Source of the DNA: Nymphaea colorata
Lineage: Eukaryota > Streptophyta > Magnoliopsida > Nymphaeales > Nymphaeaceae
Direction of reading: 5' to 3'
Length of the DNA: 64,000 nucleotides
Assembly (NCBI RefSeq): GCF_008831285.2
Contig: NC_045141.1
Coordinates: forward strand, 16,044,106-16,108,105
Shown: piece after piece, positions 1 through 10,523 of the stretch
How the letters are laid out: every line of letters starts with the position of its first letter
Numbering within the stretch: the first letter of the stretch is position 1
The notes under the pieces: generated by a model
What the model was told of the DNA's origin: nothing
What the model saw: only the letters and a program-made list of their open reading frames with translations
Database searches by the model: none
Made by a program: the position numbers and the translations under genes

Positions 1-833
1 CAAGTCAAAACTCTAGAAGTGATTCGTAAACTCACAGGGAAAAGGAGTTGGCATTTTCTAGAGAAAGATGGACATCAATATCTTCAACTACAAGAGCTTG
101 GTGAAACATACTCCCAATTTGTCAACCCTGCGTCACTATCTAGAACTGTTGCAGACAAGTACAAAAACTCCATAGTGACTTGTACCGTGGGTCTTATTTT
201 CTTCAATAATGAAGAACACATAATGGATTTCCGCATAGCTCGCCTCTTCAGAAAATGGGGGCATGTCCAAGTCCGTCACATTTCCATAGCAATGGCAGCC
301 TTGGCATTCCTTTACAGAGGGTTGGCCAAATTTTCAATTGGAGATGCAGACTCGATAGAAGGATGTGTCTTTGCACTGCAAGCATGGTTCTACAAACATG
401 TGGGCCACAATCATGTCATTTTCAAAACACAGACGGTCAGTTATCTAGTATGGAGCACTACCGCAGAAAGATGGAGGAAGTTGATGACTCCACCATCATT
501 TGGGACTTCTTTGATCGAGAGGTCATCAAGTCAAGATACACTTACAACCCAGTCAGAGGAAGTCTTCTATTGGGACCGTTTTTCATAATTGAATATCATC
601 CGGAGCGTTGCCTCAGGCAATTCTCACTGCGTCAGAGGAAGGCATATCCAATTGAGTCGGAAGGAGCCATTGTGGAGTGTGAACTAGACACTGAAGAGTG
701 GTCCGGGATATACACCTATGCCCAGCAACGTTGGGAATCATTTGCTCACTTGTATCTTGTCCTTGGTCCAGGAATGGGTCCCGAATATGTAAAATGGTGG
801 GATGAAGTTCGCCCATCTATCCTTCTGTCCTAG
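1..833 (+). pseudogene. Extra ORF of Tat element, plant mobile domain-like, frameshifted, 5' partial
   Basis: The reading frame is open from the left edge of the window, so its true start is outside. Frame 1 runs to 588. The natural continuation is in frame 3 and ends at the stop at 833, so a frameshift lies at about 425-455. The segment around 230-430, with its AALAFLYRGL motif followed by an aromatic LQAWFYKH-type helix, resembles the plant mobile domain (PMD, aminotransferase-like) found in some plant retrotransposons and MULEs and in the host MAIN/MAIL1 proteins. Its role in the element is not established. The family call rests on pattern recognition only. It lies just upstream of gag, where Tat elements keep their additional ORF. 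Confidence 0.6.
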
Positions 834-1016
834 ATTGTCATGTCTAATTCATTGTCATTAAGCCAAAATTTGTCAAGTTTTGTCAAGTTATGTTAAACTT
901 TGTCAAGTTTTGTCATTCTCATCTTTCTTTTAATATGTAATCAAAATTTGTCACCTCTCATCAATTCACATCCTAACATTTTCAATTTTTCTTCTTGCAA
1001 GGTGAACATCCGCTTT
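834..1016 (+). other. Spacer between extra ORF and gag, with short repeats and an acceptor-like site
   Basis: At about 866-915 a short TTTGTCAAG-like motif recurs several times. A pyrimidine-rich run ending in TTGCAAG (AG at 1000-1001) lies 15 bases before the gag ATG at 1017 and looks like a 3' splice site. A spliced gag mRNA is an inference only. No coding sequence is seen. Confidence 0.4.
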
Positions 1017-2011
1017 ATGGTTGAAACCAGAAGCCAAAGCAGGAGAAGGAGTGAAATGGAGCTTGATCAACCTTTTATAGGAGACAGGGGAGAAGAATCC
1101 TCCTCAGAAACACCTCCCAAGCTGGAAATAAATGACCCAGAATTTGAGGAATACAGAAGATTCCGGAAATACATGATCATGTTCAATGAAGAACAAGCGC
1201 AGGCAAAAAAAGCCAAAAAGAAAGGGAAGAAAACAAGAAAGTATCATCAAGCAGTTCAGACTCTTCTGAAGACGCTACAACAGAATCTAGTAGTGAGGAA
1301 GAACCGAAAACTCCCAAGAAAAAGAAGAAGGGAGAATCCTGGAAAACAAAAATCCAGGAAGTTGAAAAAAAGTTAAATGCAGTACAACTTAAAGGCAAGA
1401 ACAAGAGGAATTTCACTTGCGAAGATTTCTACGAAAGCTTCGAAAATGACAAACACATAAAAAACTTGCCCAAGAAATTTATCAAATTTGATGGCCATGG
1501 AGACCCAAAGGCACATTTGGCCATGTTCTTTGCTGAATGCTACAAATTCCGCCACAATCATAGGGCCCTCTTTCGATGTTTCCCTAGAAGCCTAGAAGGA
1601 ATTGCAGCACAATGGTATCGGGAACACATCAACCCAGTGGAATTGAAAAATTTTGACATGTTAATCAACCTTTTCATCGAAAGGTTCATTCAAAACGTTG
1701 AAACTGCACCAACGATCACCACATTATGCTATCTAAAACAGAGGCCAGGTGAAAAGGTGAGAGATTTTATTCAGAGGTGGAGGTCTTCTGCAACAAGATG
1801 AGAGACCCAATCTCTCAATCCCATGCACTGGGATTGATCGTAAACAATTTGACACAACCATTAAGGAGCCTCATTTCCAATGCTCCAATCAAGTCTTTCA
1901 TCGATCTCACTGAGAGGGCAGAATGCATTGAAGCAGGAATTGAGAATGGAGCTTTTGATGCTGTCATCCCGGTAAAAGTAAGGGAAGATACAAAAAGAAT
2001 AGCAGAAGTCA
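1017..2011 (+). pseudogene. gag: gag polyprotein of Tat element, frameshifted, interrupted by gap
   Basis: The probable start is the ATG at 1017, which opens a basic and acidic N-terminal region (MVETRSQSRRR). The frame shifts near 1235, from frame 3 into frame 2, where a Ser/Glu-rich and Lys-rich linker continues. It shifts again near 1775-1785 into frame 1. The middle part (about 1466-1800) matches the retrotransposon gag core (Retrotrans_gag type): a GDP segment, the AAQWYRE helix, and the later LKQRPGEKVRDFIQRW motif. Reading continues to the N gap at 2012. The zinc knuckle and protease are not visible and may lie in the gap or be lost. Because the damage is close to an assembly gap, base-calling errors could explain some frameshifts. 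Confidence 0.75.
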
Positions 2012-2111
2012 NNNNNNNNNNNNNNNNNNNNNNNNNNNNNNNNNNNNNNNNNNNNNNNNNNNNNNNNNNNNNNNNNNNNNNNNNNNNNNNNNNNNNNNNN
2101 NNNNNNNNNNN
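2012..2111. other. Assembly gap of 100 N
   Basis: Exactly 100 unknown bases, a common placeholder for a gap of unknown size. It falls between gag and pol of the Tat element, where the rest of gag and the protease would be expected. The missing length cannot be judged from the sequence. Confidence 0.99.
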
Positions 2112-2197
2112 CGTCATTGTACTCAAATAGACCAAGTGTCTTCATTTTGTAATACCTTCAAAAATACAATGACAAATGCAAATTACTTCCATATACA

Positions 2198-5100
2198 ATG
2201 TCTCAAATTTCATCTAACTTCTTTACAATCTTTAGGATGGCATTTGAGGATCAAACATCAAAAGCTTTTAAGGAGATAAATCCAGAACTCACTGAGGCCG
2301 AATGTCCAGAGTTCATCCAAATGAGAAAGCAAGATCAACCGTCACCTCTGATTAATGATCCGATTGAGGAAATTAACATTGGCACGGAAGAGAGTCCAAA
2401 GATTTTGCAAATTGGAACAAGTCTCTCAGCAGAAGAAAGAAAAGAGTTGATAGATTTCCTCAAAAAGCATCAAGAAGCCTTTGCGTGGACTTATGAGGAC
2501 ATGCCAGGACTTGATACAAAATTAGTCGAGCATCGACTACCATTGAAACCAGAATGCAAGCCAATCAAACAAAAGTTGAGGAAACTAGACCCTCGTCTTG
2601 AGGGGCAAGTTAAGGAAGGCCTGGAAGACCTACTAAAGGCAGGGTTCATCCGAACAATCGACTATCCTGAATGGTTAGCAAACATTGTGGTAGTCCCAAA
2701 GAAAAATGGCAAAATTCGGCTCTGCATTGATTTCAGAGATTTGAATAAGGCTACACCAAAGGATGACTACCCACTTCCAAACATTGACTTGTTGGTAGAC
2801 AGTACCGCAGGTCATGCTATGTTCTCCTTTATGGATGGATATTCTGGTTATAACCAAATTAAGTTGGCAGCTCAAGATCAAGCCAAAACATCATTTACAA
2901 CCCCATGGGGTACCTTCTGCTATACAGTAATGCCATTTGGTTTGAAGAACGCTGGGGCAACATATCAAAGGGCTATGGCAGCTATTTTTCATGACCAAAT
3001 GCATCAAATCATGGATGCATATGTAGATGATCTACTAATTAAGTCAAAAACAAGGGAGAATCACATCAACGTTCTCTCTCAAGTTTTTGATAGACTCTTA
3101 CAATACAAACTTAGATTGAATCCACAAAAATGTGTATTTGGTGTGGAATCCGGTAAGCTTTTGGGATTTATGGTCAGCCAAAAGGGAATCGAGATGGATC
3201 CTTCCAAAGCAAAGGCGATCATCGAAATGTCACCCCCAACAAATCTTAAGGAGCTACGCAGCTTGCAAGGCAGAATTCAATCAATCAGAAGGTTTATATC
3301 TAATCTCGCCATGAGATGCGAACCCTTCAACCATTTACTGCGGAAAGGAGTCAAATTTGAATGGGGGCATGAATGTCAAGCCTCATTCGAAAAGATCAAG
3401 AAGTATCTTCTTTGCCCACCAATTTTAAAACCTCCAATTTTAGGGGAACCTCTACTCCTTTACATCACAGTTAACGATTCAGCCTGTGGTGGATTTCTGG
3501 CTCAATATGAAGAAGGATGCCGAATAGAACATGCCATTTATTACATCAGTAAGACATTTGTGCAGTATGAAAAGAACTACTCGCACATGGAAAAAACTTG
3601 CTTAGCCTTGGTGTGGATGTGTCAAAAATTAAGGCATTATCTATTGGCTTGTGAAGTTAAAATTTTATCCAAACTTAATCCACTCAAATATATCCTCGAA
3701 CAGCCATTTCTGAATGGAAGGATAGCAAAGTGGCAGGTTTTGCTGATGCAATATGATTTGGAATATGTGTCACAAAAATCAATCAAGGGGCAAGCCATTG
3801 CAGACCAATTGGCAGATTTTCCTCTATATGAAGAAATTAGAACAAATGATGATTTTCCAGATGAGCAAATCCTGACAACTGAACCAGAGCCGATTTGGGA
3901 GATGTACTTTGATGGATCTAAGAGCACAGCTGGGGCAGGCATTGGGATACTTTTCATTACACCAGAAAGGGAAATGATTCCTTACTCTCTCAAATTGAAT
4001 TTTTCCTGCACGCATAATATGGCAGAGTACGAGGCCCTAATCCAAGGACTCAAAATGTTGCTCAAATTTAAAGTGCAGAGAGTTCGCATTTTTGGAGATT
4101 CTCTCTTGGCTGTCAGTCAGGTCAATGGAGATTGGCAAGTCAAAGATCAAAAATTGATCCCATATCAAGAGTTAGCAGCTTCCCTCTTAAGACAGTTCGA
4201 GGAATGTCAACTCTTACATGTCAAAAGAGAATTTAACCCAATAGCAGACGGTTTAGCCAGTTTAGGTTCTACCATTGCCTTCAAACCTGGAGAATCTATC
4301 AGATCTTTTGAAGTTGGAAGACTCGAACAACCATCTTTTGTCATACCAGAACAGGTGTTGCAAGCAGAAAGTAGAGAAACACCATGGTATCAGAACATCA
4401 AGGATTTTCTCCAAACTGGAACACTTCCACCAGAAATGTCTCGAAAAGAGCAAAGAGTTTTGAGACACATGTCTTCAAGATATTTCATTCTAGCCGACAT
4501 CCTATACAGAAGAGGATTCAGCACAGAATATGCTAGATGTCTCGATGCAAATGAGGCACTAGAAGTCATTCAAGAAGCCCATGAAAGAATTTGTGGGGGA
4601 CATGTAGGGTATCAGACCCTCGTCAAGCAGATAGTCAGAGCAGGGTACTATTGGCCCACAATGCAAAGAGACTGTCACCAATTTGTCAAGAAATGCATCA
4701 AATGTCAGTTGCATGCACCATCAATTCATGCTCCAGCAGCGTACCTTCATTCGGTCAGCTCACCATGGCCATTCTCCATGTGGGCCTTCGACGTAGTCGG
4801 TCCAATCAATCCACCTGCCTCAAATGGACACAGGTATTTTCTTGCAGCTACAGATTACTTCACCAAATGGGTGGAAGCGATCACTTTAAAAACAGTCGAA
4901 GGACAACACGTAGTGTCCTTCATTCATAAAAATCTTTTGTGTAGATTTGGCATCCCGCATGATATCGTTTCTGATAACGGTACTCATTTTAAAAATGAGA
5001 AAATGCGCAATCTTTGTCATAAATACAAAATACAACATCACTTTTCTGCCCCATATTACCCTCAAGGTAATGGTCAGGCAGAAGCAACCAACAAGATTTT

Positions 5101-5632
5101 GATTCGTGTCTTAGAAAGGACAGTTGAAACAGGCCGAGATTGGCACGAGAAAATGCACAATGCACTTTGGGCGTATCGAACCACAATTCGGACATCCACC
5201 AATGCTACACCAGCAGAATTAGTATATGGAACGGAAATTGTCCTTCCATTACATGTCCAAAAACCAGCAATGAAATTTGCTGCTCTCATTGAACTCCCAA
5301 TTAACAAATACCAAAAAAAGAGACTTACTCAATTAGACCTCTTAGACGAGAAAAGACTACAAGCGGCAGAGCATGCCGAAGTCTATCGTAAGAGAGTCGC
5401 CCGACATTATGCCAAATCAGTCATTGAAAGAAAATTTCAGGTAAATGATCTTGTTTTAAGATCCATAGTTCCACTCAGGAGTAGACCCAAAGGAAAATGG
5501 GCGCCGAACTGGGAAGGACCATATGTTGTCAAAGAGGTTCTACCTCACAATTCTTATCGACTGATTGATGCCGATGGGGTTGAAATCCCCGATCCAATTA
5601 ATGCTTTGCATCTCAAAAAATTCTATACTTGA
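2198..5632 (+). CDS. pol: pol polyprotein of Tat Ty3/gypsy element (RT, two RNase H, integrase)
   Basis: An intact frame of 1144 residues. Reverse transcriptase spans about 115-330, with the catalytic Asp in FMDGYSGYNQ (213) and YVDD at 275-278. A first RNase H-like domain (about 410-540) has lost recognisable catalytic acids. A second one (about 566-690) keeps them: D572 in YFDGSK, E610 in MAEYEAL, D634 in FGDSLLAVSQ and D684 in IADGLASL. The integrase has an HHCC zinc site (H795, H802, C833, C836), the DDE triad (D865, D926, E962) and a C-terminal GPY-type module (about 1080-1140) with no chromodomain after it. The dual RNase H is a hallmark of the Tat lineage. The first Met is only the first in-frame ATG after the gap; the natural polyprotein probably begins upstream. 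No protease is seen. Confidence 0.93.
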   Translation: MSQISSNFFTIFRMAFEDQTSKAFKEINPELTEAECPEFIQMRKQDQPSPLINDPIEEINIGTEESPKILQIGTSLSAEERKELIDFLKKHQEAFAWTYEDMPGLDTKLVEHRLPLKPECKPIKQKLRKLDPRLEGQVKEGLEDLLKAGFIRTIDYPEWLANIVVVPKKNGKIRLCIDFRDLNKATPKDDYPLPNIDLLVDSTAGHAMFSFMDGYSGYNQIKLAAQDQAKTSFTTPWGTFCYTVMPFGLKNAGATYQRAMAAIFHDQMHQIMDAYVDDLLIKSKTRENHINVLSQVFDRLLQYKLRLNPQKCVFGVESGKLLGFMVSQKGIEMDPSKAKAIIEMSPPTNLKELRSLQGRIQSIRRFISNLAMRCEPFNHLLRKGVKFEWGHECQASFEKIKKYLLCPPILKPPILGEPLLLYITVNDSACGGFLAQYEEGCRIEHAIYYISKTFVQYEKNYSHMEKTCLALVWMCQKLRHYLLACEVKILSKLNPLKYILEQPFLNGRIAKWQVLLMQYDLEYVSQKSIKGQAIADQLADFPLYEEIRTNDDFPDEQILTTEPEPIWEMYFDGSKSTAGAGIGILFITPEREMIPYSLKLNFSCTHNMAEYEALIQGLKMLLKFKVQRVRIFGDSLLAVSQVNGDWQVKDQKLIPYQELAASLLRQFEECQLLHVKREFNPIADGLASLGSTIAFKPGESIRSFEVGRLEQPSFVIPEQVLQAESRETPWYQNIKDFLQTGTLPPEMSRKEQRVLRHMSSRYFILADILYRRGFSTEYARCLDANEALEVIQEAHERICGGHVGYQTLVKQIVRAGYYWPTMQRDCHQFVKKCIKCQLHAPSIHAPAAYLHSVSSPWPFSMWAFDVVGPINPPASNGHRYFLAATDYFTKWVEAITLKTVEGQHVVSFIHKNLLCRFGIPHDIVSDNGTHFKNEKMRNLCHKYKIQHHFSAPYYPQGNGQAEATNKILIRVLERTVETGRDWHEKMHNALWAYRTTIRTSTNATPAELVYGTEIVLPLHVQKPAMKFAALIELPINKYQKKRLTQLDLLDEKRLQAAEHAEVYRKRVARHYAKSVIERKFQVNDLVLRSIVPLRSRPKGKWAPNWEGPYVVKEVLPHNSYRLIDADGVEIPDPINALHLKKFYT

Positions 5633-6696
5633 ATTTGCAATTCAAAAAAAAAAAAAAAAATTCAAAATAGTTGTGCTTTGATAAGCACGTTTGTAACAAT
5701 TTTCAAACCAACTAAGGGGCATGGTATCCCTTAGGGAAAAGTTTCAAAAATGCATCAAAATTTTCAAACTCAACCCATGTCTTGAAGACAATTGCAAGGG
5801 CATCGTCTTGAAATAGGCAAGAAATTTCACAGACATTGAGGGACTTATGTATAGTAATTAATGTTGGTCCCGACAATCGGCATTTGTAAAGGTCTAGCAT
5901 GAGATGCTATAAGAAAAAGTCTTGTCACCTAAAAGACCTTGGCAAGATGCTAGAAAAAGCTATCAAGCGAAATGAGTTGAGCAATGAGCTCGGGGTGAGT
6001 GTAGTTGTTCCTCTGGTTCAAAGCTCAGCAGGCGCGGGTGGGCATATGACCTATGCTTACGCCGTGAAGCTAAAAAGCAATCCATGAACATTTTGCTTAT
6101 ATTAAGTCTCCTAAAGCCTTCTGAATTCGAGCAAGTAAGCCCGGGGAGTGTTTTACATTTGGTACCCTGAGGCCAACTGGTCTAGGAGTTACCGGCCCAA
6201 AGCTTGTTACAAGGGTTCAGAAGAAAGCCCAATAGACTTGATATTACACAAAGCAAACTACACAAAACCGCCAAAGCGGTGGAACTCCGTAGTAGCTTTT
6301 GGGGTGGTGAGGAATTTCTCCCAAGAGTGAAGGGTGGCTCAAAAAGAAAATCAAAATTCAAAAGCAAAAGAGAGTATGTGAAAAATTAAGTAAAAGAAGA
6401 GAAAAAGCACTTGCCAATGGTTTAGAAGGCATCGAAGGCAAATTTCTCAAAGCATCAAATGCAAAAACTTTCACAATTACAAAATTTTTCAACCAACATT
6501 AATTCCTCTACAAAGTCTCCAATGAGATGGAGAAAGATCTTCTTATTTCAGGTCTATGCCTAGCATTTCCCCTCGAGCGAGGATGGTTCAACATCATTTG
6601 AAAAATGGATTTTCCAAACGATTTGCAAAAATTTGGTGCGTGAATCTTTGCTATTAAGCAAATTATTCAATTTGCTTAACAACAAAGAGGGGCATC
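5633..6696 (+). other. 3' non-coding internal region and polypurine tract of Tat element
   Basis: No convincing gene. It opens with an A-rich run (about 5646-5661), then AT-rich sequence with short ORFs I do not recognise. It ends in a purine-rich stretch (AAAGAGGGG, about 6684-6692) directly before the LTR, the expected position of the plus-strand priming tract. Long non-coding stretches between pol and the 3' LTR are usual in this lineage. Confidence 0.6.
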
Positions 6697-9600
6697 TGTT
6701 AACACCCCAAATTTTTCCACATCAAAATTGAAGCAATGTGAAAATTTCACAAAAGAATTGTGAAAATTTGCAATTTCAAAGCCAATTTCGAATCTAAAGA
6801 ACAATTAGATTCAAATCGTGAATTTAACCCGATACACGAATCCCAATGCAGGATTACGAGTCCAAATTCAATTGCAAATGTCATTTGAAATCCAAATCCA
6901 ATTGCAAAATGCAAATTTTGACTTAGATCCAAGAATTGGATCTAATTCAGTCTAAAATGCTACGTGGGACCCACGTGTGGGCCCCACCTAGCCCGTGTGG
7001 TCAAGAGCCCTCCCCAGGGGCCATGCCCCCCTCCATGTCAAAAAAAAAATAATAAATAAATATTTTCTCTCAAATTAATTGAAGAAAAGTCATTTTCAAG
7101 AAGAAATAAAGGAGAAACCTAGGAAAAGAGAGACATTTATGTCTCTCTCTCTTCTTTAACCAGATCCTCCTTAAAGAAAAAAATCATTTCCAAGGAAGCA
7201 ATTACTAGACTGGTCAAACTCACCTAACCTACTTAATCCAAGTAGGTTTGACCCGGGTGCACTCAAATGTGGTGCCAATTCCAGCTAGGTTCGGTCACAA
7301 TGGGCTCAACATAGTCAAAACGTAAGTCTGTCTCATGATCCAATTAATGGACGAAAATAGACTTTGACCGAACCAAACCCACTTTGACTAAACTCAGTCA
7401 AAGTACAATTTAGCTCAATTAAGAGCTTTCTTGACCCAAATTTATCAAATTACCTCAAATAAAGTCAAACTACTTGCAAATGAGCTTTGACTTTGGTCAA
7501 TTGGTCGAAATTGATCAATTTGGACAATTTTGCCCTTCTGCGGTCAACTTAAGATTAAAAAGCCTAAAATGGTTTATGAAAGGCAAATAAACATTTGAAT
7601 TTGTCAAATGCATGAATCAAATACCAAATTTAAATTGAATTTCTCAAGTGAAAGTTTGATTCAGTTGAAATCCATTTTCAATCAAGTTTTGGACGAAAAT
7701 ACCCTTTTCGAACCAAATTTGATAAAATTTTTAAATTTTATTAAAATTTAAATTTAATTATCATAATTCAATGGCATTTGGAGCTTAGTAACTAGGTTTT
7801 AACCTTATAAGCTCGATTTCAAACAAAAAAAAAATAAATAGTACAAAATAAGGGCAAAACCCTGTGCAATGGCATTTTCGTCCAAAATTTTGGTCAAAAT
7901 GGTCACCTAGGTCTGAACCCAAGTTGACCAAACCTAGCCCAGCCCACCTAGCTCGTGGAAATGGGCTGAGAAATGGTCAATTAGAGCCTTTAAAGTCTAT
8001 TTAACTCATTTTACAAGTCCCCAAGGTCTTAAGTAAGTTCCCAAGGTGAGTTAAGAAGGTGGTTGAACCCACCTCCTCCTCTATATAATCCTCCCCTTGG
8101 CTACTAAGGGGGGGGACGAAATTTTGGAGCATTCTATCAAATTGCTGCAGCCAAGGAGCTAGGAGGGAGAAGCCAAGGAAGAGAGAAGAGGTTCGTCCAA
8201 GCCCCCTTCCCCTTTTTCTCCCATTCTCTTCTTCACTTTCTTCTATTCTCCCCATTGAGTTTGCTAAGTTAGGGTGCTTAAGTGAACCCTTACTTAGGAT
8301 TTTCGTGGTGAGAAGCCCTCTTTACCACTCCAAATTCCAGCAAGCAAGCTATTTCTTATTCTAGCTTTGCTAAGCTTGAATCCACGGTTGGATTCTTGCT
8401 TAGGATTGCTTGGGTTAGAAAACAAGTGAAGACGAAAGACAAACATCAAGACCGACCGCAAGGTAGGTGATCTTAACTCACTTCTCTTCTACTTTAGCTT
8501 ATTGTTGATTTATTTTAATTCCAACAATTCGTGGGAGGGTTTATTTTCATTTGCTTACGGCTGGGAATGATGTCCAGCTAAGGGAAACCTACGCTTCAAT
8601 GTACATGTTAATGCATAATGCATGCATATGTCGGTTTTTCTTAAATATGAACCCAAGTATCAAATTTCGAAATGGGCCCCAAGGCCACGTCCCTTTTAAA
8701 GGAACCAACTTAATACCATTTTGAACTCCCTACCATGAGAGAATCCCACGGTGAGAAAGTGATTTTGCTACATCACGTATGATGAAAATGCCTATAAGGG
8801 ATGGATACGTTTTTACGAATGTGATCCACCCTTGCGTGGCGAAATGATGGACGAATAAGCTTGAGTATTGTTTTATTTTCTTTCTTATTCACAGTCATTT
8901 TGATTCATGTCTTTCAATTTAATTAATCAAGGGTAGTAGGGAAGATTTGAAACAAGTTCTCAATCTTCCTACATAAAAGAACCCAGCCATGAATCATCAT
9001 GATTCATGAGTCATGCGGTCCCTTGATAAAATTTCATTTTGAAAAGTAAGGTACGTATATGTATACATTGTTATATATGTACATATATGCATCCGATTTC
9101 TTGTCAAAAATTACATTCCTCCCTTAAAATCAGGTTGGAACATGTTTCCAAACCGGTCTTTAAGGAAATGGGCCATTTTTATTGATTTTTCTAGTGCAAG
9201 ATTATAAATTACTTTCATTTCATTTTTACTTAATTTCAGCAAACCCATACGTAAGATGTATGTATGTTGTTGAAATCAGACCATGTTTTATAGGAATTGG
9301 TTTAAGAATATCAAAATTTACGTATTTGAAATACCAACCATCCTAGAATCATCCAAAGGAGTTGATGATTTCATTACTACGAAATCTGGAATTTGAATAG
9401 ATTTGAAAAACTCATTGTTTCTATCTAAGAAACAAGTCCTTATTGGAATCAATGTCCACAATTTTCAGCTATTTAAATCAACACAAGGTCTGATTTTTAG
9501 CTATTTTGAGACAAAAGTGGACGTCATCCATGTCTCCCATCCGTTTCAAAGATTGAACTTGACATCATTTATATATTTTCATCATTTTGATAATTTTATG

Positions 9601-10523
9601 TCAAGCCTCAAGCTTATGGACTACATCTCTAATTCATGTGCTTAATCATATAATGAGCACATATAGAGAAAGTCCTACATTTTAATCAATCTTCATGTAT
9701 AGATTGTATGACGTGTAATACGGACTTTGAGAGATTATGAGGGAGTGAAGAATGTATGTTTCATATGAATGAATCTTGATGAGCTATGAGAGAGAGAAGA
9801 ATGAATGTTCCATATAGTTTCCATTCTCGTTTCATGCATTCACTTTCACTCAAAATCAATGGCACCACATGCACATTCTCAAGAAATTAAGTGATTCAAA
9901 TTTAAGTTGCAAAAAGTGACCAAGTCATATTGCAATGAGAATTTGTAAACTTCACTTAACTTCAAAAGAAAACACAAGCAATGCATTCATAATCTTTTGG
10001 CCAAAGTGCATTTGAAAAACAACATGTTTTCTAACAATTTGGAACCTATGTTCTTTCAAAAGAATGAATTCTACAAATCACATGATTTGACAAAAGAAGA
10101 GTTCAAAATCAATTTTTATCATAAGATGATCATCATCATCTAGAGTTCACAACAAAGAACTCAATTCCAAATCTTCAAAAATCCTCAAGAATTATGTGTT
10201 TCAAATAACACCAAAACAAAGGATTTTAAACCAACTTGAAAACCCCCAATATTCAAATTCATTTATTCAAAAAAATGAATTTCGGTTCTTGAATCCAAAA
10301 CCTCAATGCATAAGCATATAGGACTTACATCAATAACTCGTATATGATCCAAATGATCTTTAGTCCTTGGTCTAATTACCCCTGTTAAAGGCGGCAGGAA
10401 CGGTTGGACCTCGTACCGACGAGCGGATCCCTTTCTCTTGAAAATTTTCTCAAAACCCCAATTTTAAAAGAATTTTGCTGACTCGCATTTCGACCTTCTT
10501 GAAAAGGGAGTGGGGTGCGAACA
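6697..10523 (+). repeat. 3' LTR of Tat element (3.8 kb)
   Basis: It begins TGTTAACACCCC right after the polypurine tract and ends GGGTGCGAACA, giving TG...CA ends. Beyond 10523 the sequence becomes a copia reverse transcriptase, which fixes the right boundary. A TATA-like TATATAAT at 8082-8089, followed by a GC-richer leader, marks a probable promoter. Small ORFs inside (for example 8001-8255 minus and 9403-9645 plus) resemble nothing I know and are ignored. The other LTR is outside the window, so the boundaries could not be confirmed by comparison. Confidence 0.8.
8082..8089 (+). promoter_or_regulatory. TATA box of Tat LTR
   Basis: TATATAAT lies in the middle of the LTR in a CT-rich context, followed by the G run at about 8108-8115. 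This would put the transcript start near 8115-8120. Position and composition are seen; the function is inferred. Confidence 0.5.

Larger units (their letters stand above)
1..10523 (+). mobile_element. Ty3/gypsy retrotransposon, Tat lineage, 3' part with 3' LTR
   Basis: In order: an extra ORF before gag (1-833), gag (1017-2011), a 100-N gap, pol (2198-5632), about 1 kb of non-coding sequence, a polypurine-rich stretch (about 6684-6696) and a long LTR (6697-10523). The 5' LTR and primer binding site lie left of the window. The Tat lineage is inferred from three things: an additional ORF between the 5' LTR and gag, two RNase H domains in pol, and no chromodomain after the integrase. Pol is uninterrupted, but the first ORF and gag carry frameshifts, so this copy is probably not autonomous. 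The right end abuts a Ty1/copia reverse transcriptase sequence, so this element is nested in an older copia element. Confidence 0.88.

Noticed and set aside
1815-2145. Minus-strand ORFs that cross the N gap
   Set aside because: They exist only because N codons are not stops; the true content is gag.
8001-8255. 84-codon minus-strand ORF in the Tat LTR
   Set aside because: Overlaps the LTR promoter and leader on the opposite strand; no domain recognised.
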